Shown: positions 45,600-58,531 of the stretch, piece after piece | Layout: each line of letters opens with the position of its first letter | Position numbering within the stretch: the stretch's first letter is position 1 | NCBI GenBank assembly: GCA_950295325.1 | Contig: OX485807.1 | Coordinates: 39,150,440 to 39,214,439 of the forward strand | Direction of reading: 5' to 3' | Origin: Polytrichum commune | Lineage: Eukaryota > Streptophyta > Polytrichopsida > Polytrichales > Polytrichaceae | DNA: 64,000 bases | Position numbers and translations under genes: made by a program | Notes under the pieces: generated by a model | What the model was told of the DNA's origin: nothing | Database searches by the model: none | The model's input: only the letters and a program-made list of their open reading frames with translations

Positions 45600-46400
45600 G
45601 TGTTTGAAGCGTTATAAGTCACAATAGACGTAGTGATACAAGAGCAGCGTGAGGATTAATTTCCAACCATAGAAACAAGAAAGCAGTCAAACTAAAGAGC
45701 AAGGAAATAGCCGAAGGGGCAAAGCAACCGAAGTCCGAAGACCAAAGCGGAAAGCAGAGAGGCAAAGTTCCTGCATGGGAACCCGATGGAGAGTGTGGCA
45801 ACCACGTGGTGCAAAAGTAGGGGAACTCAAGGGGACGAGCCATACTTTGACAACAGTTGGGAAGTTGGGAACGCACAAGAATGCCCACAGATGCACAGGA
45901 ACGTTGAAGGACACAAGGTAACGCTCAAGAACATGTTGAAGACCCCCTCTCTCCCTCGATTTACAAGACAGTTGAAGATCCCAAGATTTACAAGGATAAA
46001 GACCTATCACAAGACCTTTAAATCAAAGACTTTAGATAGACATAATGAGTAATTAGGAAAAACTATTTAACTATCTCATGTCGATGGAAAATAAATATTA
46101 GGATTGGATGGGCTTTAATCATAATTTAGTAGATCACGGATACTAAAGTTAGATTGTATAGATATAACATAGCTAACATTGAGTAAATCCAGCCATTGTA
46201 GACAATTAGATTAAAATTCAATTCAAAACACTATATAAAGAAGGGAACTTAAGAACCCTTAAACACTTCATTTGGCCCTACATGATCACACGTGGGTATC
46301 CCTTTGATTTGAAGCATTTGAAGTTGCTTCTTATAACTTGTATGATCAAGCCGCGGTCATCATAAACGAGGGTCGGTAGTCACCTTGTTACCTTGGAATG
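45600..46400 (+). other. Possible LTR-like promoter segment
   Basis: A purine-rich, unusually G/A-biased stretch (45640-45960) is followed by AT-rich sequence with a good TATA motif (CACTATATAAAGAAGGG, near 46229) about 70 bases before a C/T-rich part. That order resembles the U3-R of a plant LTR or a solo LTR. Terminal TG..CA and flanking duplications were not found. The 88-codon frame at 45786-46052 shows no domain. Confidence 0.25.
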
Positions 46401-46860
46401 AAAACTTGAAACTTTTACTTGAGGGTGTTGAAGAAATTTGAGGAAATTAGATATTTGAGAGCTTTAAAGAAAGTGAGGAATCTGATACTTTAGACCTTTA
46501 TAGGAATTTAATGAATAAGATTCTTGAGACCTGTGAAACTTTTGAAAAAAATAATAATTTGGGAATTTTGAAGAAAGTTGAAGGAACTGAGAACTTGGGT
46601 ACCATGAGACTTGTTATAATCGAAAAGAAACTTGGAAAGTGAATAATCATGAGACTTGTGATAACCAAAAAAAAACTTGGAAAGTGGATTACTTTGAAAC
46701 TTGAAAAATTCGCAAAGGACTTGAAAGTTGTGTCACTCAAGAATTTGAAGACAAATGTGAAGCAAACTTTGAGGCATTTAAAGGACACGTGAAAACCGGA
46801 TAGAAGATAGAATTTCAAGATTATATAAGAGTTTGAAAAATAAAGGAAAAATGGAAATTA
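46400..46860 (+). repeat. Purine-rich degenerate repeats, including a 45-bp tandem pair
   Basis: Many AACTTG/GAGACTTG words occur. The clearest is a direct pair, CATGAGACTTGTTATAATCG.. at 46603 and CATGAGACTTGTGATAACC.. at about 46648, each followed by AAACTTGGAAAGTG. The opposite strand gives a Phe/Ser-rich frame (46498-46818) that is explained by this composition. Confidence 0.6.
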
Positions 46861-47180
46861 ATCTTTGGACATAAATAAATTAATAAAGGGCTATGCCATC
46901 AATCATGGAAAAGGTTAGAATCGATGAAAAATTTCTTGCATGAATGCATATGAAAATAGATTAGAAGTAGTTGAGAAATTGACCTAGTACCTACAAATTA
47001 GAAATTATATACAACCCTTAACTTGGCAAACACAATGTTGGCAAAAAATATATACGGCCCTTGACTCCTTGCAAACTAATTTGAAAGGTTCAAGAGGTCC
47101 ATGGTCATAGGGAATCTTTGCATATTAGTGCATATTCATGTTTTGGCACCTTCAAGATATTTATGCACATCTTCATTATT
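46861..47180. other. Non-coding stretch
   Basis: AT-rich, with no gene, RNA or repeat boundary recognised. Confidence 0.35.
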
Positions 47181-47189
47181 CCTAAGCAT

Positions 47190-48420
47190 TAGAATTAACC
47201 GTAAAGTATAGGGGGTTTAGAGTATAGAATTGGGGGTTGGAGCCCTTGTTTGAGCTCAACCTTAAGGTAGGAATCCTTGTTGGCCGGAGAATGTAGGTGT
47301 GACTTAGGGTTTGTTTAAAGGAGCAACGAGGCATTAGAGCCCAAGCGACATTATCATTGTGAACGATATTTGCTACTCTATTCCACTCAACGAATTGCAG
47401 AACTCCCATCTCTCTGTTTCCCTCATTAGAGTTCCCGGTCTTCAACTCCTTCAAGATTTTGTAAGTCTATCCTTAATAGTGTCCTCCACCAACAACCATT
47501 CTAGATGCTCTTTTTGAAATGTTGCTCATACCTTCTTCCACACCCCTTCCAAACCACATTGGGTGTGAATTGACCAATGTTTTGCACCCCTTTAATACAA
47601 TTCATACTCTTTTTGTTTTCTGTGGAGATTAATGTGTTGAACATTAATGAATTCACCAACGCATATCTAGGACCTTGTCCTTTCTAGGTATCTTAAAAGG
47701 CCTAGCAACAGCCTCCTCCACCTCCTAGATGTTTTCATCCTCATCCCTTAAACCATGTGCAACCCTATGATCCTCCTCTCTAGCAATGGATGCCAGCATA
47801 TCCTCATCAACTTCATCCATTGATTGGGTGCAAGTTCATCCATACTTGTATTGCATGAGCTCCTCAAACAAGTTGTTGCTCAACTCTTCTAACCTTCCCC
47901 TTTGGAATGGCCTACTTGCAATAATTGAACTCCCCACAAAATCCTCCAATGGAATATTCAATGCATGGGCCAAGCTAACTCTCTCAGGTTTGAGTAGTGA
48001 ACCTAAAGAAGGTGGATAATATTCAAGCATTTATGCATCTACATCTATGGATGCAGTAGTGCCTAGAATGTTGGTCTTTAGTGCATAGTACAAAAGCCAC
48101 AAATCCTTGTTAGATAGATAAGGAAATGGAACCACTAATGAATGGGGGATTAATCTATTCCTTAACATAATAAGTGTGTTGAATTACTAGCAAGCTAGCC
48201 TATAAATGAGCGGAATACAATCTTTGGTTTGTCTTCACTTAGCGCATCGATGATGTGGGGCCATATCATGTGCACAACTAAAGCATTGGGCAAGCATGAA
48301 ATATATGTTATGGACAAATCATCCATTGTGCCAACCAACTCACGTGGGAATAATGTGTCAAAAGGTGATGAGGACACAACCTCCATACCTAACACAAAGA
48401 ATTTTTTGAATGAAAATAAC
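47190..48420 (-). pseudogene. Decayed minus-strand protein remnant, family not identified
   Basis: Reading the minus strand from about 48420, frames continue over several hundred codons with only a few stops and shifts. One piece has TMDDLSITYISCLPNALVV and HMIWPHIIDALSEDKPK (48195-48395). A shift is followed by LVVPFPYLSNKDLWLLYYAL, then a stop and MLEYYPPSLGSLLKPERVSL through ASRPFQRGRLEELSNNLFEE (47836-48030), then MDEVDEDMLASIARGEDHRV. The first piece has a faint F-box-like look (LP..LV..IWP), which I treat as weak. It is coding-like but clearly broken, perhaps a dead gene or transposon-carried fragment. Confidence 0.4.
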
Positions 48421-49297
48421 TAATTTTTTTGCACATGCAACTAAATGGATAAATAACACACAACTACATTTGAAGTAGAATAATTTATTATGCAAAATGC
48501 CAACTTTTGAATCTGCCTCAAAGATACTAGGTGTCCTAACCTAGGCCTAAATGTTGGGAACCCTTAGAGTCCTCCACATCAAATTCCAATTCCCAATTGC
48601 ATTTCCAATCCCCCTTGTAAAACCATGTAAAAAGGAAGCAACAAAAGGTTATTTAAGTTGAAAATACTCCTATATTTTTGAGTCATCATGAAAAACAAGA
48701 TGCAAGGGCCAAAACTTATTAGCACGTTGTGAGCCCAAAAGTTATGCTCACATGCTAATTAATCTTAAAGTAACATAATCTTGGAAGCAAGAAGCAAATT
48801 AAGAAGGGAGAACCACTAAAGAGAGAAGAGAAAAGCCAAAAGTTAAGTTAAGATGCGATAAGATGGGTTAAGTTGAAAGGTGGAGCTTAAAAGCCAAGAC
48901 AAAGGATCAAGCCATTTTTTTTTCGGGCAACCCCAAAGATGCCGGGCAACGTGACAAAAAGGAGAACCTTGGAGGGGTCTCGAGAGATGGTGAAGCATAA
49001 AGATTCATTAGCCATAAAGGGGGAGGCTAGTGGAGAGAGCAGGTGGAAGCGTTGCCGCGGCGCAAGGTTTCCCTCATGGTGGCATCCTCGAGCAACTTTC
49101 TTGCAGATCTTGTGTGTGGATTCGAGAGTGGCAAGGTGAGATAGAGGGAGAGGATGTTCCAGGGCAGTTTAAGGGATTAGGTGAGGTGGTAGAGAGTAGA
49201 GAAGGAGACGTCTAGGCCGGGTGGTATAGATATGAGACAAACTAATGTTGACCCAGAGATAGGTGGAGGGGAATGAAGTGTACATGTGGTGAATGAC
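48421..49297. other. Non-coding stretch
   Basis: Lys-coding A/G-rich patches lie near 48790-49010. Frames at 48939-49215 overlap in two phases without a domain. Confidence 0.35.
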
Positions 49298-49300
49298 TAA

Positions 49301-49812
49301 GGGGCGGTTTACACTATGGACCAAGAGCCATGACCATGAAATTCTAAAATCTGTGATTGGAGAGTAAAGTGCTCTTGGTCCTATTTGGCTTTACACTACC
49401 TTGAAAAAAGGAGAATGACCACTAACTTTGAGGTCCCAAAAAACTACTAAAATCTGCCATTTGGATAATGTGCCATGGTCCAACGGGTTTTCCGTTGAGG
49501 CGAGGCAAAATGCTCGACTCAACGGAAATCAAGGGAGCCGTAAGGCTGAAAATCAGCCATTGGCCGAATTATTTTTTAATATTTTGTTTTCCCGATTTTT
49601 TTTGACGTTACTGTAGATCGTTGGGATAGAAATTAAAAAAATCAACCCAAAGTTGTCCCGGTCCAAATCCACTTTACACTACAAGAGTGACCAAGCCACT
49701 CAAAAATCCATTTTTGATTTTTCATGGTCACGGCTCTTGGCCAAGAGCTGTGACCATGAAAATGATTTAATCTTCTTGGTCATGGCTCTTGGTCCATAGT
49801 GTAAACCGCCCC
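49301..49812. mobile_element. PIF/Harbinger-like MITE (family D), 512 bp, TAA target-site duplication
   Basis: The left end GGGGCGGTTTACACTATGGA and the right end (its exact complement, running TCCATAGTGTAAACCGCCCC) form inverted repeats of about 37 bp, continuing CCAAGAGCCATGACCA. TAA flanks both sides (49298-49300, 49813-49815). Inside, a near-perfect palindrome centred at 49740/49741 (TTTTCATGGTCACGGCTCTTGG against CCAAGAGCTGTGACCATGAAAA) repeats the same sequence as the ends. The interior shares CATGGTCCAACGGGTTTT with the element at 20652-21260. Terminal identity is high, so insertion was relatively recent. Confidence 0.9.
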
Positions 49813-50049
49813 TAACTAGCTTTGTGGAAAGAGGATTTCCCACCCGGACTAGGACGCATTCAAGGGTGGGGAGGATTCTTGCTCACACACGTGCTTCATG
49901 TTTTAACTATCCTTAAAGCATTTAGGTATACGTTGTTCAATATAGGGACAATGACTCCATGATAAGTGTTATTTTTAACAAAGAATGCTATTGATCTTGT
50001 GCCATTGTATGAATGAAGTTTATTATCAACAACTGCAAACAATTATGGA

Positions 50050-50830
50050 CCCTTTATTACCTTGAAGTATCTTGAAGTAGCTTTCACACTAGTCAAAGGG
50101 ACTAAATTGCACCCTAGCAACCTAAGTAGCCAAGCAAATGGCTCGAATTGAAACTCATCAGCCTAAGTAGGCAAGCTAAGGGTCTAAATTGCACCCAAAC
50201 AACCTAAGTAGCCAAACTAATCGCTCAAATTGCAACCAACATCCTAAGGGCTTGAATCGCACATCAACAACTTAAATAGCCTAGCAAAGGGCTTGACTTT
50301 CAATCTTTGCGCTTGATTTGCATTCAATGTAACTCTCACATTAATCCAAGGCCTCAATCAACCTAATGTTCATGTAAAGGGCCTAACATTCATTTTGTGA
50401 GCTTGATGCACATATAAAATAACTCTCACACTAATTGAAAGGACTTTGACATTCATTTAGAGGGCTTGATTCACATTCAAAGAAGCTCCTAGACTAGTAG
50501 ATTCGGGGCTTGAATCGCACCTGAACAACCTAAGGAGCCAAGATAAGGGCATGATGTTCATTCTTGAGGCATGATTCTTATGTGAAGTAGCTCTCACACT
50601 ATTTGAAGAGCCTCAATCAACCTAAGGGATCATGTGAAAGGCCTCTAACATTCATTTAAAGGGTTTGATGCGCATTCGAGGAAGCTCTCACATTGGTTGA
50701 CGTGCTTGAATTGCACCCCAACATCCTAAGGATCATGCACAGAGCCTAAAATACATTCAAAGGACTTGACGGGCATTCATAGTAGTTCTCGTAATGATCG
50801 AAAGGCATGAATCACACTCACATGACTTAA
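50050..50830. repeat. Degenerate tandem array, about 110-130 bp units
   Basis: Recurrent words AGTAGCTCTCACACTA, AAGGGCTTGA-TC-CATTC, AACAACCTAAG-AGCC, and CATTCATTTA-AGGGCTTGAT appear six or seven times with irregular spacing. It is old and non-coding, and no unit boundary could be fixed. Confidence 0.55.
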
Positions 50831-53800
50831 ACCCTAACCGACATTCTGCTAGACCCAAGATGGAATGGAGGGCAAACACTTACCTTCTTATTAGTCTTAG
50901 GCAGTCATAGTCGCTCTAGTCCACTACTCTAAGCTCCACAAGCCTTGTCCATGGTTGCTCTCACACTCAATGGTGTCACATTGAAAGGAGCCAAGTCAAA
51001 TAATTAGTCAACAAGGGCAAAGAGCACAAAATGGTGCAAATGCACAAATAACATGTTGCATCACAAGGGCCAAGTCTCCAATATGAAATACCACAAGTGC
51101 AACCACATTTGCAGGCAGGAGAGAGGGCAAATGGATGGGTTTGAGATTTAAAATAGAGGGGTCGTTAGGCCAAATCGCCAAAGTTAGTAAAAAAATCCTT
51201 TCAAAAAGAATTATGGCCTGAAATAAAGCAATATCAAGTTTGACCTTGTGTTTATTATTGTCACTTGACATGGATACTCATAACAAGGGGGATAACAATT
51301 AAGATGTGAGCGATGAGCGGTGAGTAGTGAGTGGTAACATATGGGCAGTGAGCAATAAGATGTGAACGATGAAGCCTAATCTAGTAAATTTGCATGGTTT
51401 TAAGGTCCATACTCTAAATTTGATACTCTTTTAATTACAATTTCAAATTGTCAAGTACTAACATTTTTACTAAACAAAAGTGAAGTGGACTTGTTACCAT
51501 GGATACTTAAAAACTTATAAATGCATTATTAATTTTTACTATAGCAATCCATACCAATAGATGTCACTTACTGACAACTTCAAGCATGCGGCTGAACACA
51601 ATACTTGGAACATTACTCACACTCAACAACACCGGCAAGTTCAAGTAGTCTCATGACCTTGTTGTAGGTGTCCATTGGAGCATGAATGAATTTCTTATTG
51701 TCCTAATCCACCTTGCACAAAAATCTAAACACATAATTAAGATGTTTGCAGTACACCCATGTTTTTTCCCCCAAGCCTAAAAGGACATTTTCGTGAACTT
51801 CGGGCATGTGCAATGTCACTGATTGTGATGTGGTAGGAGACATCCTCCTTGGAGGCGATGCCTAGAGGGTACATTCTCTAGCATTTTCCCATTATACGTG
51901 CAACCAAAGGGTCATTACCCAGGGGGTATTACTGGGCCTTGGAAGAATATCAAGTACCCTATTATGTTATAATTCTCTAATGAATACTTTTATTGGGGCT
52001 CTTAACAGTAATCATAATTAAGGTCTAATTGCAATAAAAGGGCACGGGTAGATCACTCCATTGTCAAGTTGAACACCACGTGCGACCAAAAAAAATCTTC
52101 TTTTGGTAAGTTGCACCACCAAAATGGGTCAAAATATTATCAAATGTTTTTCATGAGTAGATATACACAATACCTATGACATAGTCAAAAGTGGTAACTA
52201 AATTTGATGATTTGTATTTTTCATAAAACATACCATTTCTAACTAGAATGACACAGAATTGAACTAAAACAATTACTAAAAATAATAAAGATGACTAAAA
52301 ATTTCAAAAAAGTATACAAAAGATACTATCAATGGTCATGTATATGTAGAAAAAATATCATAAATTTTAAAATTATATATAGCATGTAATATAGGGGTAG
52401 CAAACTTTGTCCGCACGTGGTGTCAACTTGACAATGAAGTGACCTCCTTGTGTAAAAGGGAAGCCATATTAGTTAAAAGTTGTAGTCTTTTGTGCAATTG
52501 TCTTAGTGCATTTGGAATGGAATCATGATTGTTGTTCTCGTAGTTCGTAGTAAGTGAGATATGTTGAATGTATATGAACAATGACTGTGGGCATTGATTT
52601 GGGCAAATGGATTGTTGAGGTTTTGCGTGAAAAAATTGAAGGCTGTGAAAATCGAGGTTGTATGAATGAGTAAGTTCATGGCAATTTGAGAAAATGAGAG
52701 GACATGAAATGCAATGATTTGAGAGTCGTTAGCAAGCCGATTGGGCAAGTAAGTGATTAAGGGTTGTGAGAGCCGAAGTTGAGTTTGTATGACTAAGTAG
52801 GTTTTCAGCGATAGGCTAAGAGAGAGAGAGATATAGCTCAAGACTATGTGAGGCAATGCATGCTATGAAAGAGTTATTGGCAATAAGCATGTAGCTTATT
52901 TCACTCAGCATGTGACAGGGAGTGAAGATTATCGCCTTAGGAAGGGTGATAACATTTGATGAATTAACAAGAGTGGCTTGATCAACAAAAGATCAAGAGA
53001 CATTGAAGTTTGAAGGGGGCAATTGGCCCAAGTAGATGGAAATTGAGAGAGCCTAAGATGGGGTGAGTTGTAATAGAAAGAGAGTGAGAGAGAGAGCTTT
53101 GTGATAAACAATGTGATAAGAGTATAGCATGGTTAGTTCCACTGTATTGCCGATGTAAGACACAAAGTCTACTACAATGATGATAGGGCCTAGTGATACT
53201 TTGTACATGCTATATGCTAGCAAGGACGACACCTTTGAAAGAAGAGGACTTCACCTTATTGAAGTAAGAGTCAATACTATACCCAATGCATGTGATTTGA
53301 ATATCAAATAGACTACTGCATGTATCAGAGGCTATAGCCTAACTTGTTTGTGCAATGCTTTTGTATTAACATGCATGGATGATTCTTAAGATGACTTTTC
53401 AAATCTACTCAAAGATGAAGGTGGTAATTATAGTTCTTAAAGACTTGCATGATGGTTGTGAATCAACTAAACTTAATTGTCAGATTATCACAAAGCTTAA
53501 TTCATGACATTTTTAAAACTATGTACTTACTCAAAGACATTACCCCAAACTTTTGTCTTAACTATTAAGAACTTCACATGCTTTTGAGCTTCACAATTGA
53601 ATTAAAGCATGATAATAGAGTGACATGCGTCCACATATAGGACTAAATCACACTAAATCACACTCAAAGAAAAATATTTGTGTTTTCACCTTGGGGAATA
53701 GTGGGAGGGGCCTAGCTCAAAGAGGTGGGCATCTAATCTTGGCCCAACATGGAAACATGTAGGTTGTTTGCATATGTTGGGGTTGGGGGGTGCCAAACCA

Positions 53801-54190
53801 GCCAACCGGACTCATATGAAAATTTGACTAAAAATCCTTGATTATCAAATTGGAGATTGGAGCGCACTATTCCCTCTTGGCCATTTTATTCAATTATTTT
53901 ATGAGTGCCACATGGCTTCATATGTGACCAAGTGAACCACATGCAAGTTGTTGCCTGAAAAAAATAGTCTGGGACTCCGCATGGTATTTAGGAGTAAACC
54001 CCTAAAGGATCACATGTAGAGTGGAGTAAAATTTACAACAATTTTTGCATTTTCAATTGGGGACGTTAAAGTGGGTGTTAGTTTAGGATTTTTCTCAAAT
54101 CATACTTATGAATCGGATATAGTAGTATTAAGCACATTGATGTATAATTTTTATATCATTTGAGAGTGTTTTAATTGTCGAGATTAGGCC
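50831..54190. other. Long stretch without recognisable genes
   Basis: AT-rich sequence. A minus-strand frame at 51008-51271 (87 codons) and others at 52503-52856 and 52929-53111 show no domain; the last two include AG microsatellite by-products (near 52805-52820 and 53080-53095). A GTGAGCGATGAGCGGTGAGTAGTGAG repeat lies near 51305. About 53700-53740 has an inverted relative near 57097-57140. Confidence 0.35.
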
Positions 54191-54239
54191 ATGAAATCTC
54201 AGTGATGGAAAAGAAAAGAAAAAAAAGAAAAAATTACGC

Positions 54240-55570
54240 CCGTACATTGTACCGGCATGAATGTGAGCCCGTTATCCAAATGCTTAACGCGGCGAACCGT
54301 GTTGTAGAATGAGGAGTTATGCCTCTTTTAGGAGGTGGGCTTTATTAGTTAAAAGGTTTGGTCCCATTTTAGGGTAGTGCGACAGTAGTTTGTTTATTGT
54401 CAAGTTTCCTTTTGTTGAGTACAAGATAGGTAAGGTATTTAATGGCATTTTGATGTATGTTTTTCATGAGTCTTGATGTTAGTCTTTGGGATTTTGAGGT
54501 CAATTAGTTTTTCAATGGATTGTTTGTGTATAGCTCCTTTTACTCTTGTTGTAATAGTGATAAGGGGGTTCGTTTTCCAACCTTTGTTTCGTATAGTATT
54601 AATTAGTGGGTCGTATTTTGCGTGTTTTTGTGTGAGGGCTTGTTCGGGGAATCTATCGTGGCAATATGTGAATTCAGTGAATTGTATTGTGTATGTGTGT
54701 GAAGGTAGTAATGGAGTTGGAGTGTGGTTTGGGGCGCCTAGTATGCATAGGATATCTAGTCTTAATTTGGCTTGGCATTGGCATCTTCTTTGTGGGCATG
54801 TACATTCTATTAGCCATTATGGGACAGTTTGTTCTTGGTTCATGTTATTGAGGTCGCCTGCGTTTGTTAGAGTGTAATATCGGGTGTGTTTGTTGGCTTG
54901 TAGTGTCTGAGTGATGAGGTGTACTGCCTTATTGTGGCGAGCTATTCTTAGGCCTTTTAGATAAGGGTGCTCGCACATTGATAGTAAATGGGGCCATGTA
55001 TCTCTGTCATTTTTGTGGCATAGTGTGCAGTTGGGGTTTTGGAATTTGAGGGGCCAAAAGATGTTTTTTTTCCTATGGTTGCCCATGTATTGGGCATATC
55101 TAAATTTTAATGTCTGGGTGATTTGGGCATTCGTTACTTCTTTATTTTTCCAGAAATGATTGGAGAGTTTTTGATTTATTTGTTTGTTGGTTAGCCATTT
55201 TTCTACATATGGGAATTTGTTTTGGGCATTTGCTACTTCGCGGTTGTCGTGTGCTTTTATTATGAATTTGTGTATGTTTCTAATGGCTCCATCGTGTGTG
55301 GCTGTTGGGCAGCTTGCTAGCTAGTAGGGTGAAGCATGTGCTAGGTGTATGTGGGGTGTGGTTGATGGTTTTTCCTTAAGCATTCCTTCATTGGCTAATG
55401 TGTCAGCTATTTCATTTCCCATGATGCCCGTATGGGCCCGTACTTTGTGGATGTGGATTAAATGTGGGGTTTAGTATATTTGATGTATTATAGCTGCTAT
55501 AAGGAATTTATCTCAGTGATGGAATAATCTGGGTGGTGACCAAGTCTTGCTTTTGGTTGGTGTTGCCTTC
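54240..55570 (-). pseudogene. LINE fragment 1: RNase H end, Cys/His tail and 3' region
   Basis: Minus strand. At 55381-55456 the end of an RNase H domain reads KVRAHTGIMGNEIADTLANE. After a stop near 55322, a further frame leads to the 54817-55086 piece, whose NCTLCHKNDRDTWPHLLSMC gives a C-x2-C-x8-H-x4-C cluster followed by EHPYLKGLRIARHNKAVH. The rest down to about 54240 aligns in order with the 3' region of the second copy (57850-58300). Reverse transcriptase and endonuclease are missing, so this is a truncated, dead copy that depended on target-primed reverse transcription when active. Confidence 0.65.
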
Positions 55571-55579
55571 TTGATGGTT

Positions 55580-55582
<3 letters not shown>

Positions 55583-55623
<41 letters not shown>
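55583..55623 (+). repeat. (ATT)n microsatellite
   Basis: About 13 ATT units lie at the upstream (minus-strand 5') edge of LINE fragment 1. Confidence 0.95.
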
Positions 55624-55629
55624 TTCAAG

Positions 55630-57845
55630 ATGGCATTTCCTTCTAGACCTCTGCATGTGAGTTTTAGCCCATCTACAAGAAGAAAAAATTACTTTTAGAG
55701 CTTATGTACTATGGTTTTCTAGACTTGCTTCGGGCGCATGTCAAGTATGGGTTGCTTTGAGAAATTTGTTCCAAAAAAACACATTTCCCAAGTACTCAAA
55801 TCTAAGCGGTAGATAAGGAGATGCACGTATTCGTAAACAAGTATTATTTAATTATTTTCCAAATTTTTGGGTCCAGCTTAATTCTAATTGGACCTATCCA
55901 CATCTACCTACCTCAACACAAAAAACACCTCCAAAATGTCCAAAAATGTGTCCCAAAAACCCAAACGTTGCCATGTTCTTGATATACCAAATCAATATTA
56001 GACGTTCTTATTTTTTTCCACAGAAAATAAAGTCTTGCAAGACCGACCCCTTAATATTTATAAATCACTATTTGGGTTTGGAACAAAATCTATGGACCAA
56101 ATCCAAAACACGCAAAAAGTCAAATATGGCTTCATGGTCCTGTAGCGGTTACAAAGAGTGACCACATAAGGCCCACATACATGGCTTAGTCAAGAGAAAG
56201 AGATTGAGAGAGAGGAAAAAAAAAATTAGAACTGTTGACAAATTGGAGTGATCAATGGTAAGGTTTGTCAACAACTAATTTCAAAGGGGGGGGCAAAAAT
56301 CCCTTGGCATTAGGTCAAAAGGTCAACCGAACTTCAAAAGAGCCTTGTAGCCTTTAGGTCATATATATATAGTGTATATATGCACATAGACGGCATTTTG
56401 TGGCCTATATCATAACGTAGGTCCTATGATGCCTAGGGATTCGTTGTGTCTATGTAGACTCATCCATTGCGGAGGTGAAAACATAATGAATTCTATTATG
56501 GCATGTAAATGGTCGTTTTCAGACAATTTGGTTCTATAGATAGCATCAAAGATCCCAATTTAGTGTAGTGGAATCAAGCTAAAATGAGCCAGCCCTCAAT
56601 CATATAGGGGACTTGTTTATATTATTTAGAGCCCCTTCATCCACGATGGACGAGTTTACATAGATGCTACGAATCCAAGCCTTCTAGGACCACACTTACT
56701 ATTTGTGGACGACAATTGCACTCGTTCAAATTTTAGACACTTGGAAGCTCGTGGTAAGTTAAGTACACATGCGTGGCATCATATGCTTGCAAGTTGTTGG
56801 ATGGCCACCAAAAATCCCTTTTATTCCGTAAATAGTTGCAACAAATCACTATAGCTCCTACGTTGAAGACTAGACCTCGCTCGTGTAGGTTGAATGATTT
56901 AACCCCTAATGTTGTTCAAGACCACATTGCGGTTTCGAGCTTGGGGGTAGTGGGGGTTAGTTTCAGTGGTGGAATCTACATTTCCACTAGAATATGGTGG
57001 GCAAGTGGCTTGCATGGAAACTAACCCTAAGCTTACTCCCTAAGTGCAGAGTTAGAGGTAGTTATCTAAGAAGAGGATGTTTTTGGAGTCAGGTTTAGAC
57101 ACCCACCTCTTTGAATTGGGCCCCCACCACTATACCTAGGTAAAGAGGATCTACTAAAAACTTGACCCCCATATATTTGTGGTTAATTAAGCTAAAATGA
57201 GTTCTTTTGGGCAAATTCACGACCTTCAGTGCTAATTATGGGGTCAGACCTTCCTAAAAAAAGATATGGGCTATAATATAGTTGGTTGCATTCTCATCTT
57301 AGGTGATGTTGATGGCTTTATTATTGTTCACATTCACAAGTTTCATTGTTTTTGTGAGCAACTCGTTAAGATTGCTTCAAATTATGCAATAGAATGATGG
57401 AAATGTAGCAAACACGAAAACGCCCGTAAAACCATCTTGAAACAATCAAGCTTTCAAAACGTTTCTTGGGATAGGAACACTTCATGGTGTATTAAAGACA
57501 AACATGCAACATAATTTCACAATGAAGTTCTTGGAAATGATGCTCAATATCAATAGCTAAATCACCCAAAAAAAAAAAAAATCAAAAAACTCGATTTTGA
57601 GCAAGATCCGACCATTTAAAATGGGAAGTTTCCAATGTGGTTAGTCTAGGCCGTTAAGAGTTGAATCAGTGGTGGCTTTATGACACATGATGACTGGCGA
57701 GTTACGGCTTCGACGTACGGCCCCAATTCTCGCCACATTCTGCCAAGGTTTACAGCCTGGACTTCATGTAAGGCATCTTTTGGGTGACATCAATATACAC
57801 ACTATTTTTCACATGCTTCTACGTCCTCCTTAAATTAATAAATAG
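55630..57845. other. Stretch between the two LINE copies
   Basis: No gene was recognised. A TA-rich repeat (ATATATATATAGTGTATATATG) lies near 56361. Near 57097-57140, CCCACCTCTTTGAATTGGGC is the inverse of a block at about 53706-53738. Frames at 55946-56161 and 56836-57024 have no domain. Confidence 0.35.
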
Positions 57846-58531
57846 AAAGAGCGTCAATGCATTATACCGACATGCATTGTTCGTTCACCAACCTTTCACC
57901 CATGTTCATGGGGGCCCAGAGGTGGCTTAATGGCTATTTGTAATAGGTGGACCGGGTGTTACTCCTGATTTACTAGTTAAATGTTGGTTTGATTATACTG
58001 ATGGATGGTTCTTTTTGAGTTTCTTCAGTTAAGGATGACATGTGTTAGATATTTTATGAGTGTTCACGAGAATTTTCGCTTAGTTTGGCGATTTCATGTT
58101 GTGGTCTATTGAGGTTGATCAGTTGCTTGATTGTTGGGTTATGTATGGAGCCTCTGATGCCTGCCGTGATGATGATGGGAGGGAGGATATTCCAACCGTG
58201 TTGTGTTAGGAGTGGTTGGAGTATGTCCTATTTGTCCAGTTTGTGGGATGTCGCCGCATCTGGGAATATGTTGTTGCAATATGTAAATTCAAATATTTGA
58301 ATTTTGAGGTTGGCATTGGGGGGGGGGGGTGATTGGTGATTTGGTGTTAGGTGGTGTGCCTAAGACACGTACATTGTCTGGACGTAGTCGGGCTGGGCAT
58401 TTGCATCTCGGGAGGTAGCATGTGCATTGGAGAATCCATGTTGGGATAGTGTTATTTTTGACATTCTTTCATTATGGGTACTTGCATTTATTGATGTGAA
58501 ACAATATGTATTTGGTTATGCCATGAGGGTG

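Noticed and set aside
45619-46010. Minus-strand frames (89 and 107 codons)
   Set aside because: They overlap each other and reflect the purine bias of the plus strand. No domain.
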